From positions 1 through 8,759 of the forward strand of contig JAOZRH010000030.1 in assembly GCA_029931905.1 (NCBI GenBank): a stretch of DNA of 8,759 nucleotides, in the 5' to 3' direction. Source of the stretch: Fidelibacterota bacterium (GTDB taxonomy: Bacteria; Fidelibacterota; Fidelibacteria; Fidelibacterales; Fidelibacteraceae). Positions within the stretch are counted from its first letter, which is position 1, and each line of letters begins with the position of its first letter. The notes under the pieces were generated by a model. The model was not told the origin of the DNA. It saw nothing but the letters and a program-made list of their open reading frames with translations, and searched no databases. Of the stretch, positions 1 to 7,076 are shown one piece after another. A program made the position numbers and the translations under genes.

Positions 1-55
1 GTGTTGGGTGTTGGGTGTTGGGTGTTGGGTGTTGGGTGTTGGGTGTTGGGTGTTG
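1..55. repeat. Heptanucleotide tandem repeat, unit GTGTTGG, about 7.9 copies
   Basis: Seven perfect copies of GTGTTGG followed by six bases of an eighth. The array begins at or before the window edge, so its true length is unknown. On the plus strand it gives seven GGG runs separated by TGTT, a pattern that fits a potential G-quadruplex. On the minus strand, the strand of the operon mRNA, it reads as repeated CAACACC. Neither strand has a stop codon in any frame inside the array, because 7 is not a multiple of 3 and no unit junction makes a stop. No variation between copies is visible, which suggests recent expansion or ongoing homogenisation. Heptamer repeats of this kind are known between genes in cyanobacteria (STRR sequences); their presence here is not evidence of relationship. 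Confidence 0.97.
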
Positions 56-229
56 TATTATAAAATTCATAGTATAAGTTAAGGATATATTTTGGTAGTG
101 TCAAGATATATAAAAAATGAAAATCTGGTTGAAAAATATAGCCCATTATTTTCAAAGTTCTATATAATATAACTCTTTTCCGTATATTTTATTATCAATA
201 TGTTATATATATTTATTTATTAGAAAATA
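56..229. other. A+T-rich non-coding stretch downstream of the operon
   Basis: This lies between the stop codon of the propeller lipoprotein gene and the tandem repeat. No convincing gene is seen. An imperfect palindrome at 157-173 (GTTC...ATAAC, with two mismatches and an A+T-only core) and a weak TGAAAAT/ATTTTCA pair (118-124 and 148-154, with a long loop) are the only inverted repeats noticed. Neither has a G+C stem and a T-run, so no clear intrinsic terminator for the four-gene operon could be assigned. Confidence 0.6.
71..104 (-). promoter_or_regulatory. Possible minus-strand promoter reading toward the tandem repeat
   Basis: The minus strand has a perfect TTGACA (complement of 99-104). 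Downstream are two candidate -10 elements: TAACTT (77-82, 16-base spacing) and the better matching TATACT (71-76, but 22-base spacing, which is too long for a standard sigma-70 promoter). The combination is only suggestive in such A+T-rich DNA. If real, it would drive something beyond position 1, with the heptamer repeat in the leader or the start of the coding region. Confidence 0.2.
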
Positions 230-1705
230 TTACTGATCTGGATCTTGAATATTTACATCTTCTGATAATGTGTATCGTAATATTCTGTTATTGCCAGTAT
301 CGCTGATATAAATAACACCATCATATTCAGCAATTGCCGTAGGGTTTATTAGTACATCGTTTTCATATTTTAAAATTAATGTATCTTTTATTGTAGTTGT
401 AGAATCGTAGGTAATATTGTAAGTAGTATCATTTCCAACGATGATTTCTGTCGTGTCAATAGGGAAGATAGTGATATTTGTATCTGGTTGACGAATCCAA
501 TTATTTGAAACTCCAATATATTTATCAAAAGAACCGCCAGATACAAATTTTTTAACTAAATTCTCTGAATTATCTAAGACAAAAATTGAAGCATTATCAT
601 CTACTGCAACATCTATAGGATTTTGGAATTGATCTAAGTCCATTATTTCATCATCATTTAATGTAAACGCACTACGAAAAGTATTTGATTTAAGTTTATG
701 TAATCCAAAATAATTACCATATTGAGTATAATATATATTGCCACCATTATCAGATGTCATTCCTGTTGGATTATTTACTGTTCCGTCACCAGTGCCAGGT
801 TCGGCGAGAAATCCATTTATTGCAACATCTGTCTCATTTATTTTCCCATTAAAAAACACACCTTGATAAGTCCAAATTGCTTGACCGTTATCTAATAATA
901 CTAATTCAGAAGGCATTAGCATAATTCGAGCTAATTTATCATTTAATTTATCCATTGCAACTATATAATCAAACAATCCAAAAAGAACATTATCACTATT
1001 CATGTTTGGTGCTAAAGAAACAAATTTTTTGTTTTGACTTGTATAATTTAAATTATCATTATCTATATTAGAAAGAGAATCGTAAAAAATATATGGTGAA
1101 GTTATTGAATCAATAAGTGTAGAATTTGTATTTAAGTATTCTGAATTAGCAATTGGAGTAAAGGAAGGTGATAAAAAGAAATGTTTTGTAAGGGGTGTTG
1201 TAATAATAGTATCAGTTCCATTTGTATATTTCATTGAATCAATAATTCCACTAACTCCTGTTTGAGAAATGAATTGATTCCAAGCATAAATTTTATCATT
1301 CCCATCAGCAAAATAAACGATATATCTTGGATCTACACAAACTGAAGTTGGTGAAATATTAGTATTATTTATATTAATATTTTGCAAAACATTATAAGAA
1401 TCATCTGCAAAATCACCAGATTCTAGTAGTGTTACTATTTTATTATTTACACTATCAGCAATAAAAAATTTACCATCCTTTGCAATAAAAATATCAGAAA
1501 TGTAATCTATCCCAATATCAGAAAATTGCCAGCGCGGTAATTTTTCAATATATTGTTTTGCGCTTGACGGAGCCATAGTATTATCGGGAGAACTTGGTAA
1601 ATTCATAATATCAATACAATTTGAAAGTAACAATGAAATAAATAACATTGTTATTAGATTTTTTTTATTATTTAAAAGTTTTTTTATTATTTTCATATCA
1701 CTCAT
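230..1705 (-). CDS. NHL-type beta-propeller lipoprotein
   Basis: A 491-residue protein. Residues 5-29 form a basic then hydrophobic signal peptide ending in the lipobox LLSNC, so Cys30 is the likely lipidated residue and the protein is probably anchored to the outer membrane. NHL-like strands of the form 'NP-x-aia-d-g-x-iyi-d-x-xn-i' are visible near residues 60-95, 118-143, 311-340, 361-390 and 453-480. The last (IYISDTGNNRILRY) is the most canonical. These fit a beta-propeller, a fold used for protein or ligand binding and sometimes for catalysis. No catalytic residues can be assigned. Residues 402-450, before the last blade, are a Thr/Asp/Ile-rich insert. Its start ATG shares one base with the preceding gene's stop (TAATG). 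A second in-frame ATG three codons on (1696) sits after a weak GAG and could be the true start. It is the last gene of the operon. The specific function is unknown. Confidence 0.85.
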   Translation of the reverse strand: MSDMKIIKKLLNNKKNLITMLFISLLLSNCIDIMNLPSSPDNTMAPSSAKQYIEKLPRWQFSDIGIDYISDIFIAKDGKFFIADSVNNKIVTLLESGDFADDSYNVLQNININNTNISPTSVCVDPRYIVYFADGNDKIYAWNQFISQTGVSGIIDSMKYTNGTDTIITTPLTKHFFLSPSFTPIANSEYLNTNSTLIDSITSPYIFYDSLSNIDNDNLNYTSQNKKFVSLAPNMNSDNVLFGLFDYIVAMDKLNDKLARIMLMPSELVLLDNGQAIWTYQGVFFNGKINETDVAINGFLAEPGTGDGTVNNPTGMTSDNGGNIYYTQYGNYFGLHKLKSNTFRSAFTLNDDEIMDLDQFQNPIDVAVDDNASIFVLDNSENLVKKFVSGGSFDKYIGVSNNWIRQPDTNITIFPIDTTEIIVGNDTTYNITYDSTTTIKDTLILKYENDVLINPTAIAEYDGVIYISDTGNNRILRYTLSEDVNIQDPDQ

Positions 1706-2709
1706 TAAAAATTTAAATTAATTTGAATTTGTTTTACATCTAAAAGATATTTATGATGATAATAAGCATAATCAAATGAGATTTTTTTACCCCATTTTTT
1801 AGCATCTATTCCGAATCCAAGTGATAGTGGTGCATCATCATAATTTATTTTATAACCCATTCTGAGATTTAATACATTAAACAGATTTAGTTCATTTGCA
1901 ACTACATAATATTCAGAGTTGTCAACGGGGTGGTTTAGTTGAAATATTGTTAATAATTTAAAGTTGTTTCTATTTATTGTAGTCATCGATGAGCTTAGTT
2001 GAAATATTGTTGGTGGAGAAAATTCTTGATAATTTGATGTGCTAATATTTCCATCTAAGTCCATAGTTTCATAATTTCCATCTGGTTTAGCTCTGTTTCC
2101 GAAATTCTTTAATACTACAGAAACGGTTAAATCTTTATAACCAGTTGAATAAAAGGTTCCAAGTGTCATCATAATTGATTCTGTTTTTAGGTCGAGATAT
2201 GATTCATTAACATATTTGGTAGAGATACCAAAAGAAAAGTGTTCACTCATTCTTTGTGACCAAGCAAGTGAAATGAAATAATCTGTAAATGTGAAATATT
2301 CACCAGTACCATAAGGATTGTATTCGTCAGTAATTTCCATTGGATTCATATGAAGTATTCCAGCATCTATTCCAATTGCAAGATTTGAATTGATAGGGAA
2401 TGCAATGGCAGTATAATCATAATCAATGTCAGCAAAATAATCAAGATGTGAAAATGAAATTGCCTTTTTATTTAGTTGAATTATTCCAGCCGGATTATCA
2501 TTTATTATTGAAGCATTTCCATATAAGGTGGCAGAAGCATAACCTAAACTTGTAGATCTTGCACTTGGATTTATTTTCAAAAATGTAAATATTGAAGTTC
2601 CAACTCTTTCATCACCCATTTCTGCATTTAGAGAAAACGGAAATAGTAACAGAATAATGAACAGATATATTATTGATTTTTTTAAATTATTTAGTTTCAT
2701 AAATTTCAT
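1705..2709 (-). CDS. PorV/PorQ-family outer-membrane beta-barrel protein
   Basis: A 334-residue protein with a signal peptide that probably cleaves after LNA (residue 29). The mature N terminus has the family signature region: VGTSIFTFLKINPSARS (36-52), then LGYASATLYGNAS and DNPAG (71-75), matching the usual 'GTs...fLki...ar..gmGgA...NPAG' pattern. The rest is alternating barrel strands ending in a terminal Phe (IQINLNF), the usual signal for barrel insertion. In Bacteroidetes, PorV is the outer-membrane shuttle of the type IX secretion system that passes cargo to PorU, while PorQ and related paralogues have less defined roles. Which subgroup this belongs to cannot be decided here. The canonical GMGGA is replaced by SLGYA, so it may be a divergent paralogue and not the housekeeping PorV. 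The start overlaps the receptor gene's stop by four bases (ATGA), implying translational coupling. AAGG lies only two bases before the first ATG and eleven before a second one at 2700. Confidence 0.85.
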   Translation of the reverse strand: MKFMKLNNLKKSIIYLFIILLLFPFSLNAEMGDERVGTSIFTFLKINPSARSTSLGYASATLYGNASIINDNPAGIIQLNKKAISFSHLDYFADIDYDYTAIAFPINSNLAIGIDAGILHMNPMEITDEYNPYGTGEYFTFTDYFISLAWSQRMSEHFSFGISTKYVNESYLDLKTESIMMTLGTFYSTGYKDLTVSVVLKNFGNRAKPDGNYETMDLDGNISTSNYQEFSPPTIFQLSSSMTTINRNNFKLLTIFQLNHPVDNSEYYVVANELNLFNVLNLRMGYKINYDDAPLSLGFGIDAKKWGKKISFDYAYYHHKYLLDVKQIQINLNF

Positions 2710-5480
2710 AACCTTATTGAAATCCCCAAAATAATATTTCGTGGACTATAGAATCTTGATGGATCGTAATTTGGATTTATTCCATTAGCATAACTATATT
2801 TAATAATTTCGCCCGGATTATAACCATCGCCTGTGAATGGATTAATTCTTCTTGGTGATTCAAAATTAAATATATTTCTCATATCAAGAAACACACTAAA
2901 ATTCCAACCACTTATTTTGTATCTTTTTGTTATTTTTACATCAGTTTTGAAATATGAATCAGAAATTTCTGAATAAGGTTCATCAGACCTTGAATAACCG
3001 ATATAATATTGACTACCATCTGCTTCTGTTATTGTATCTGTTGCTACACTTTCAGTATATCTTTTTCCTGATCCATAAACAATTCTTGCACTAACTTGCC
3101 AATGATTTGGTATTGGTATTCCGAACAATCTTGGTTGAGTTTTTTGATCCATATAGAATCTTAAATTGGTTGCAAAATTATGTGGATTGTCCCAACTTAA
3201 ATAATTTTCTGTTATCGGTTTTGCACTTAATTTACCTGCTTCGACCAATAAATTGTCGTTTGGTGTTGAGCTTTTTCCAGTTCCAATCGAATAAGAATAT
3301 GTAATATCACCTGAAAAATATTTACCGTATAGTTTTCTATAAATTATTTCTATTCCACGAGATCTTGCATAATCCATATTAATATACATCATTAGAGAAT
3401 ATCGTCCAATTAATGGATTATATGTTGTGATTGATTGTGATGTCTCATAGTCGAACATATCTTTATAATATGCTTTAAATTCCAACGCCTGTGATGCTGA
3501 AAATTTATGTTTAATTCCTAATTCATATGAAACAGTTGTTTTTGGATTTAAGTTCGGATTTCCAATAAGTTGATATGTTGCTTCCGAAACTGTATTCAAT
3601 TTTGCATAAACATATTGATAGGTAGGAAGTTGAGAAAAATGTCCATAATTAAAATATAAAACATCGTTATCAGTAACAGGATGACTAATTCCAATTCTTG
3701 GACTTAAATGACCTTTACCTTTTGCTCCGAATATTTCAAAAGTTTCATCAATATATTTTTCTCTACCAGCTTCAGTAATAGTTAATACTTCTGGATTATT
3801 TATTGCATCGGTTGCATATTTGCCTATAAACCAATAGTCATATCTTGCACCAATATTTACAATCATACCTTCAAATGTTATTTTATCTTGTAAATAAAAT
3901 GATCCATCGCTTGGATGTACTTTATAAAAATCATAACTTTCACCAAATCCTGAGTTTCCTAACCAAGGTTTATAAATATCCATCATTTGTAAAACGGTGT
4001 AACGATGTGTAAATCCTGTTTTTACTGTATGACGAGTATTTGGTAAATATGTAAAATCACCTTCAGTTGAGTAGTTTTTACTGTAATAATCATACCAATA
4101 TGGTGCATCTCCATAATCCCAGAATTTGTCTCCTGAATAAACTCTTATTCTACCTGATTCATCTAATGCAGAATATTCTGTTGGTGCTAAATCAAGTGTT
4201 TCATCATATTCAGTCCAGTGTTTATTTTGAACTGATCTGTGAACTCCAGTATAGAAATATCCAAAATTTAAATTATAAAAAAATCGTTGATTGATTGTGT
4301 GAGTCCAAATAATGTTTACAACTTGACTTTCGTGGGTTGTAGTAAAATAATTATTTAAAATATTTTGATATGCATAAGGATATCCACTGCTATGTTGCCA
4401 GTAATCAAAATATCCTTGATCAACATTAGCTGAGTGATTATATGAAATAGCGAATTTTTGTTTTGCAGTAATATTCCAATTCAATTTTGCCATATACGAA
4501 AAATCGTTATCAGCTCGTTTTGTGAAAATATTCATCCAATCACGGTAGGGCGAAAGCTCACTACCAACGGGTAAATAAGTATCTGTAAAATAAACATAAC
4601 CACTTGTAAAAAAGCTTATTTGTCCTAATTTGCTATTACTTGATTTACGAATAATTGGTGCACCAAGTGTGAATTCTAAATTATCGGTATTAAAATTATT
4701 ACCAAATAATTTATCTGTTTTATATCTTGCCGATGCTTCTAATTTATCGGTTCCTGATTTTAATTTTACATCGATAATTCCAGACATTGCTTGTCCATAT
4801 TCTGCATTAAATCCACCAGTGATAAATTCCAATTCTTCAATAGCATTTGAATTAACATACAAATTAGAAGTTGAACCAGTTAATGGATCTTTAATAGATA
4901 ATCCATCTACGATAAATTGTCCTTCATCAACTCTTCCACCACGAATATGAATTTCATTGTTTGATTTTGTAACTCCAACTTGTTGTGCAACGACATCAGT
5001 TACACTTTCCACCATTTTATTTTTTAAATCTTTTGAACTAATTTTAATTGATGAACTTGTTGATTCTGCATCAATAATAGGTTTTTCACCAACAACTGTA
5101 ATTTCTTGTCCAAGAGCCAATACTGTTGGTTCAAGATGTATATCAAATTTTTTCCTTTCACCAGATTTTAATTTAATTCCACTATATACTTTTTCTGTGT
5201 AGCCAATCATTCTAACAGATATGTCATAGTTTCCTGATGAAATTCCATCAATAATAAATTCACCATTTAAATCGGTAGCTCCACCATAATATGTTCCTTT
5301 TAACATAATATTTACACCACCAAGTGGTTCATTTGTTTTGCTATCAGTAACAGTTCCACGAATAAGTGCATCAGAGGAAAAGGCAATGGAGTTTAAAAAA
5401 ATCAATAGAAATATTACAAGAAATATTTTTCTGAAATTTTGTATTTGTTTGGTATTGTTTTTCATTTTTTTATTTTTCAT
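2706..5480 (-). CDS. TonB-dependent receptor with N-terminal carboxypeptidase-regulatory-like domain
   Basis: With the ATG at 5480 as start the protein has 924 residues. A TTG at 5495 would add five more, but the ATG lies one base after the upstream stop (TAA-T-ATG) and is preferred; a third start is at 5465. The order is: signal peptide ending near IAFS (residue 35); a carboxypeptidase-regulatory-like beta-sandwich (about 39-120, IRGTVTDSKTNEPLGGVNI); a TonB-box-like EITVVGE (126-132); a plug domain (about 136-240) with IHIRGGR, IVDGLS and GGFNAEYG; then a large aromatic-rich beta-barrel to the C terminus. Such receptors import substrates across the outer membrane using energy passed from the inner membrane by TonB-ExbBD. 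The architecture resembles Oar-like and SusC-like receptors, but no SusD partner is nearby. The C terminus ends ISIRL, with Leu where Phe is usual. The substrate is unknown; flanking lipoproteins suggest surface capture partners. Confidence 0.93.
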   Translation of the reverse strand: MKNKKMKNNTKQIQNFRKIFLVIFLLIFLNSIAFSSDALIRGTVTDSKTNEPLGGVNIMLKGTYYGGATDLNGEFIIDGISSGNYDISVRMIGYTEKVYSGIKLKSGERKKFDIHLEPTVLALGQEITVVGEKPIIDAESTSSSIKISSKDLKNKMVESVTDVVAQQVGVTKSNNEIHIRGGRVDEGQFIVDGLSIKDPLTGSTSNLYVNSNAIEELEFITGGFNAEYGQAMSGIIDVKLKSGTDKLEASARYKTDKLFGNNFNTDNLEFTLGAPIIRKSSNSKLGQISFFTSGYVYFTDTYLPVGSELSPYRDWMNIFTKRADNDFSYMAKLNWNITAKQKFAISYNHSANVDQGYFDYWQHSSGYPYAYQNILNNYFTTTHESQVVNIIWTHTINQRFFYNLNFGYFYTGVHRSVQNKHWTEYDETLDLAPTEYSALDESGRIRVYSGDKFWDYGDAPYWYDYYSKNYSTEGDFTYLPNTRHTVKTGFTHRYTVLQMMDIYKPWLGNSGFGESYDFYKVHPSDGSFYLQDKITFEGMIVNIGARYDYWFIGKYATDAINNPEVLTITEAGREKYIDETFEIFGAKGKGHLSPRIGISHPVTDNDVLYFNYGHFSQLPTYQYVYAKLNTVSEATYQLIGNPNLNPKTTVSYELGIKHKFSASQALEFKAYYKDMFDYETSQSITTYNPLIGRYSLMMYINMDYARSRGIEIIYRKLYGKYFSGDITYSYSIGTGKSSTPNDNLLVEAGKLSAKPITENYLSWDNPHNFATNLRFYMDQKTQPRLFGIPIPNHWQVSARIVYGSGKRYTESVATDTITEADGSQYYIGYSRSDEPYSEISDSYFKTDVKITKRYKISGWNFSVFLDMRNIFNFESPRRINPFTGDGYNPGEIIKYSYANGINPNYDPSRFYSPRNIILGISIRL

Positions 5481-5481
5481 A

Positions 5482-7005
5482 TTATTCAATTTCAAATATT
5501 TTTTTAAATAGCAAATCTAAATTATTATTTCCACGACAAAAATGAAGAGGAATTGACATATAATACATTTTTCCATCATTTATATCTGTCTCTATCATAA
5601 TAGTTGGATGACCATCGTAAGGTAAATTTGTACTACTTGTATCGGCATCTTCCATGATGTATCGAATTTCTGAATTTGCACCAGGAATTATTGCTGATAC
5701 ACGATTCCCTATTAATTGACTTGTGTTCAATTTCAATTGTACATTTTCGGTAGAATCTTCAAATGTTGCATAAATATCTGTATTTGGATATAATCTCCCA
5801 CCTGGATTCAATTTAAATGTAGAATCTATTTCGGTAAAAGTCCAAGTTGTATCGGGTAATATTTCATTTCCGTTTGATATAAATAAAATTCCACCATCAG
5901 AAACAAATTGTGTAAAGGCTAATGCTGCATCTGTGATATGTGGTCTTCGTAAATATGAAAACCAAAATACTTTACCAAAATATGAGAAATTCTTTTTGAT
6001 ATCAGTAGTAGAGTAGGGGAGTGAATTTTGTGGATTAACCATAGGAGTATTATCTGCTCCGATTTCCCACACAGAATAACCATCATCTCCAACAATTCCT
6101 TTAAGTACATCTTCGTAAATAGTCTGAATTTCATAGTCAATTTGATCACCAACATAATCATTTACTAATAAAATATTACCTTTTGGTTCAACAACATTCC
6201 AAGCATTTGGATAATCATTATCTGTAGAATCGGGAAAGGATAGCATATTACTTTCTGCTCCAGCAATATCAACTGCTTTTACAAAAAATCTATGAGTTCC
6301 AGTTGAAATATTTTCTAATAATAATTCATTTTGATCACCAGGTAATTCTTGCCAATTTGTTGTATCATCAAGTGTATATAATATTTTTGTAATAGTTTCT
6401 AATCCGTCAATATCTTCAACATCCCAGAAAAATGAGTGATGTGGAAAGGATTGATGAGTGCAATTTGGATTTCCACCTGCCGTTGGTAAGGAATTCAATT
6501 TCCATTCGATGATTGGACGCGAGTTTTTTACTGGAAAACTAATTCGAGCAGGAGATGGATCAAGTAAGCTATCATCATCCATTGCCTGAACAGTTAGTGT
6601 AAAAATATCAAAGTTTGAACGAATTGGTAAATAAAATGTATCTTTTTCACTTGTTGTAAAAATTGTTGTGTCTTCTTGAGACCATTTTAAATTATATCCA
6701 ATTATGTTTCCATCTGGATCATCACCCCACCAATATATTATTTGTTTTGAAACTGTTGTATCTAATCCCATTATCATTGTGTCAGTAACAGCTATAGTAT
6801 CGTTTTCATTTATCCATTCATCACCCGGAACTAAAACAGTATCTGGAATAATGAATAAAGAAATGTATGTTTTTGGTGGTAAATTATATGCTTTTGATTT
6901 TGGAATATTTTGATCAAAGGGATCATCACATTTCCAAAATAATAGTGAGAGTAATAATAATATTACCAAAGATATATTTTTATTTAATTTCATTTTTTTT
7001 ATCAT
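5482..7005 (-). CDS. Surface lipoprotein with Fn3-like modules and a GATase-like C-terminal domain
   Basis: A 507-residue protein of unknown function, first in the operon. A hydrophobic signal stretch (11-24) is followed by FWKC, so Cys26 is the probable lipid anchor. Lys just before the Cys is unusual for signal peptidase II. The next residues are DDPFD, an acidic run like the export signals that take lipoproteins to the cell surface in Bacteroidetes. Residues about 88-160 (YWWGDDPDGNIIGYNLKW onward) and 190-257 (FFWDVEDIDG) look like two Fn3/Ig-type sandwiches. Residues about 276-507 look like a class-I glutamine-amidotransferase-like fold of the DUF4350/ThuA kind: ILLVND at 278-283, VSDGGILFIS at 368-377, and a closing MYYMSIPLHF. 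No Cys-His-Glu amidotransferase triad is visible, so a binding or structural role is more likely than catalysis. A second in-frame ATG is at 6993. The next gene starts one base after the stop. Confidence 0.82.
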   Translation of the reverse strand: MIKKMKLNKNISLVILLLLSLLFWKCDDPFDQNIPKSKAYNLPPKTYISLFIIPDTVLVPGDEWINENDTIAVTDTMIMGLDTTVSKQIIYWWGDDPDGNIIGYNLKWSQEDTTIFTTSEKDTFYLPIRSNFDIFTLTVQAMDDDSLLDPSPARISFPVKNSRPIIEWKLNSLPTAGGNPNCTHQSFPHHSFFWDVEDIDGLETITKILYTLDDTTNWQELPGDQNELLLENISTGTHRFFVKAVDIAGAESNMLSFPDSTDNDYPNAWNVVEPKGNILLVNDYVGDQIDYEIQTIYEDVLKGIVGDDGYSVWEIGADNTPMVNPQNSLPYSTTDIKKNFSYFGKVFWFSYLRRPHITDAALAFTQFVSDGGILFISNGNEILPDTTWTFTEIDSTFKLNPGGRLYPNTDIYATFEDSTENVQLKLNTSQLIGNRVSAIIPGANSEIRYIMEDADTSSTNLPYDGHPTIMIETDINDGKMYYMSIPLHFCRGNNNLDLLFKKIFEIE

Positions 7006-7032
7006 TCTAATTTGAAAAAAGGTTATTGTTTA

Positions 7033-7068
7033 AAATAGCGGTGAAAGAATTTACGATCACCGCTATTT
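7033..7068 (-). terminator. Rho-independent terminator after the secreted-protein gene
   Basis: A perfect 12-base inverted repeat, AAATAGCGGTGA (7033-7044) with TCACCGCTATTT (7057-7068), separated by a 12-base loop. It starts nine bases after the stop codon at 7077. On the minus strand the G+C core is followed by ATTTTAAAC, so the U-run is short and partly inside the stem, with another T6 about 19 bases on. On the plus strand the stem is followed by ATTTTTTATTAT, so the structure could work in both directions, although no plus-strand gene ends here. It separates the upstream gene from the four-gene operon, leaving only 27 bases before the operon's first ATG. Confidence 0.85.
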
Positions 7069-7076
7069 ATTTTTTA

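Noticed and set aside
118..173. Weak inverted repeats as a possible operon terminator
   Set aside because: The stems are A+T only, short or mismatched, and lack a following T-run. Such pairs are expected by chance in this composition.
3107..3304. Plus-strand open frame of 65 codons
   Set aside because: It lies wholly inside the TonB receptor gene on the other strand. The translation has no recognisable domain, and the receptor frame explains the sequence.
4067..5202. Three plus-strand open frames (4067-4294, 4630-4950, 4957-5202)
   Set aside because: All are antisense to the receptor gene, whose barrel and plug motifs are clear. Their translations look like random reverse-strand peptides.
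5481..5495. TTG start at 5495 for the TonB receptor
   Set aside because: A TTG start overlapping the previous gene by 14 bases is less likely than the ATG at 5480, which directly follows the stop. The extra five residues add nothing to the signal peptide.
5919..6161. Minus-strand 80-codon frame overlapping the GATase-like lipoprotein gene
   Set aside because: It is an out-of-frame shadow of a continuous gene. No frameshift is needed, as the main frame runs without interruption from 7005 to 5482.
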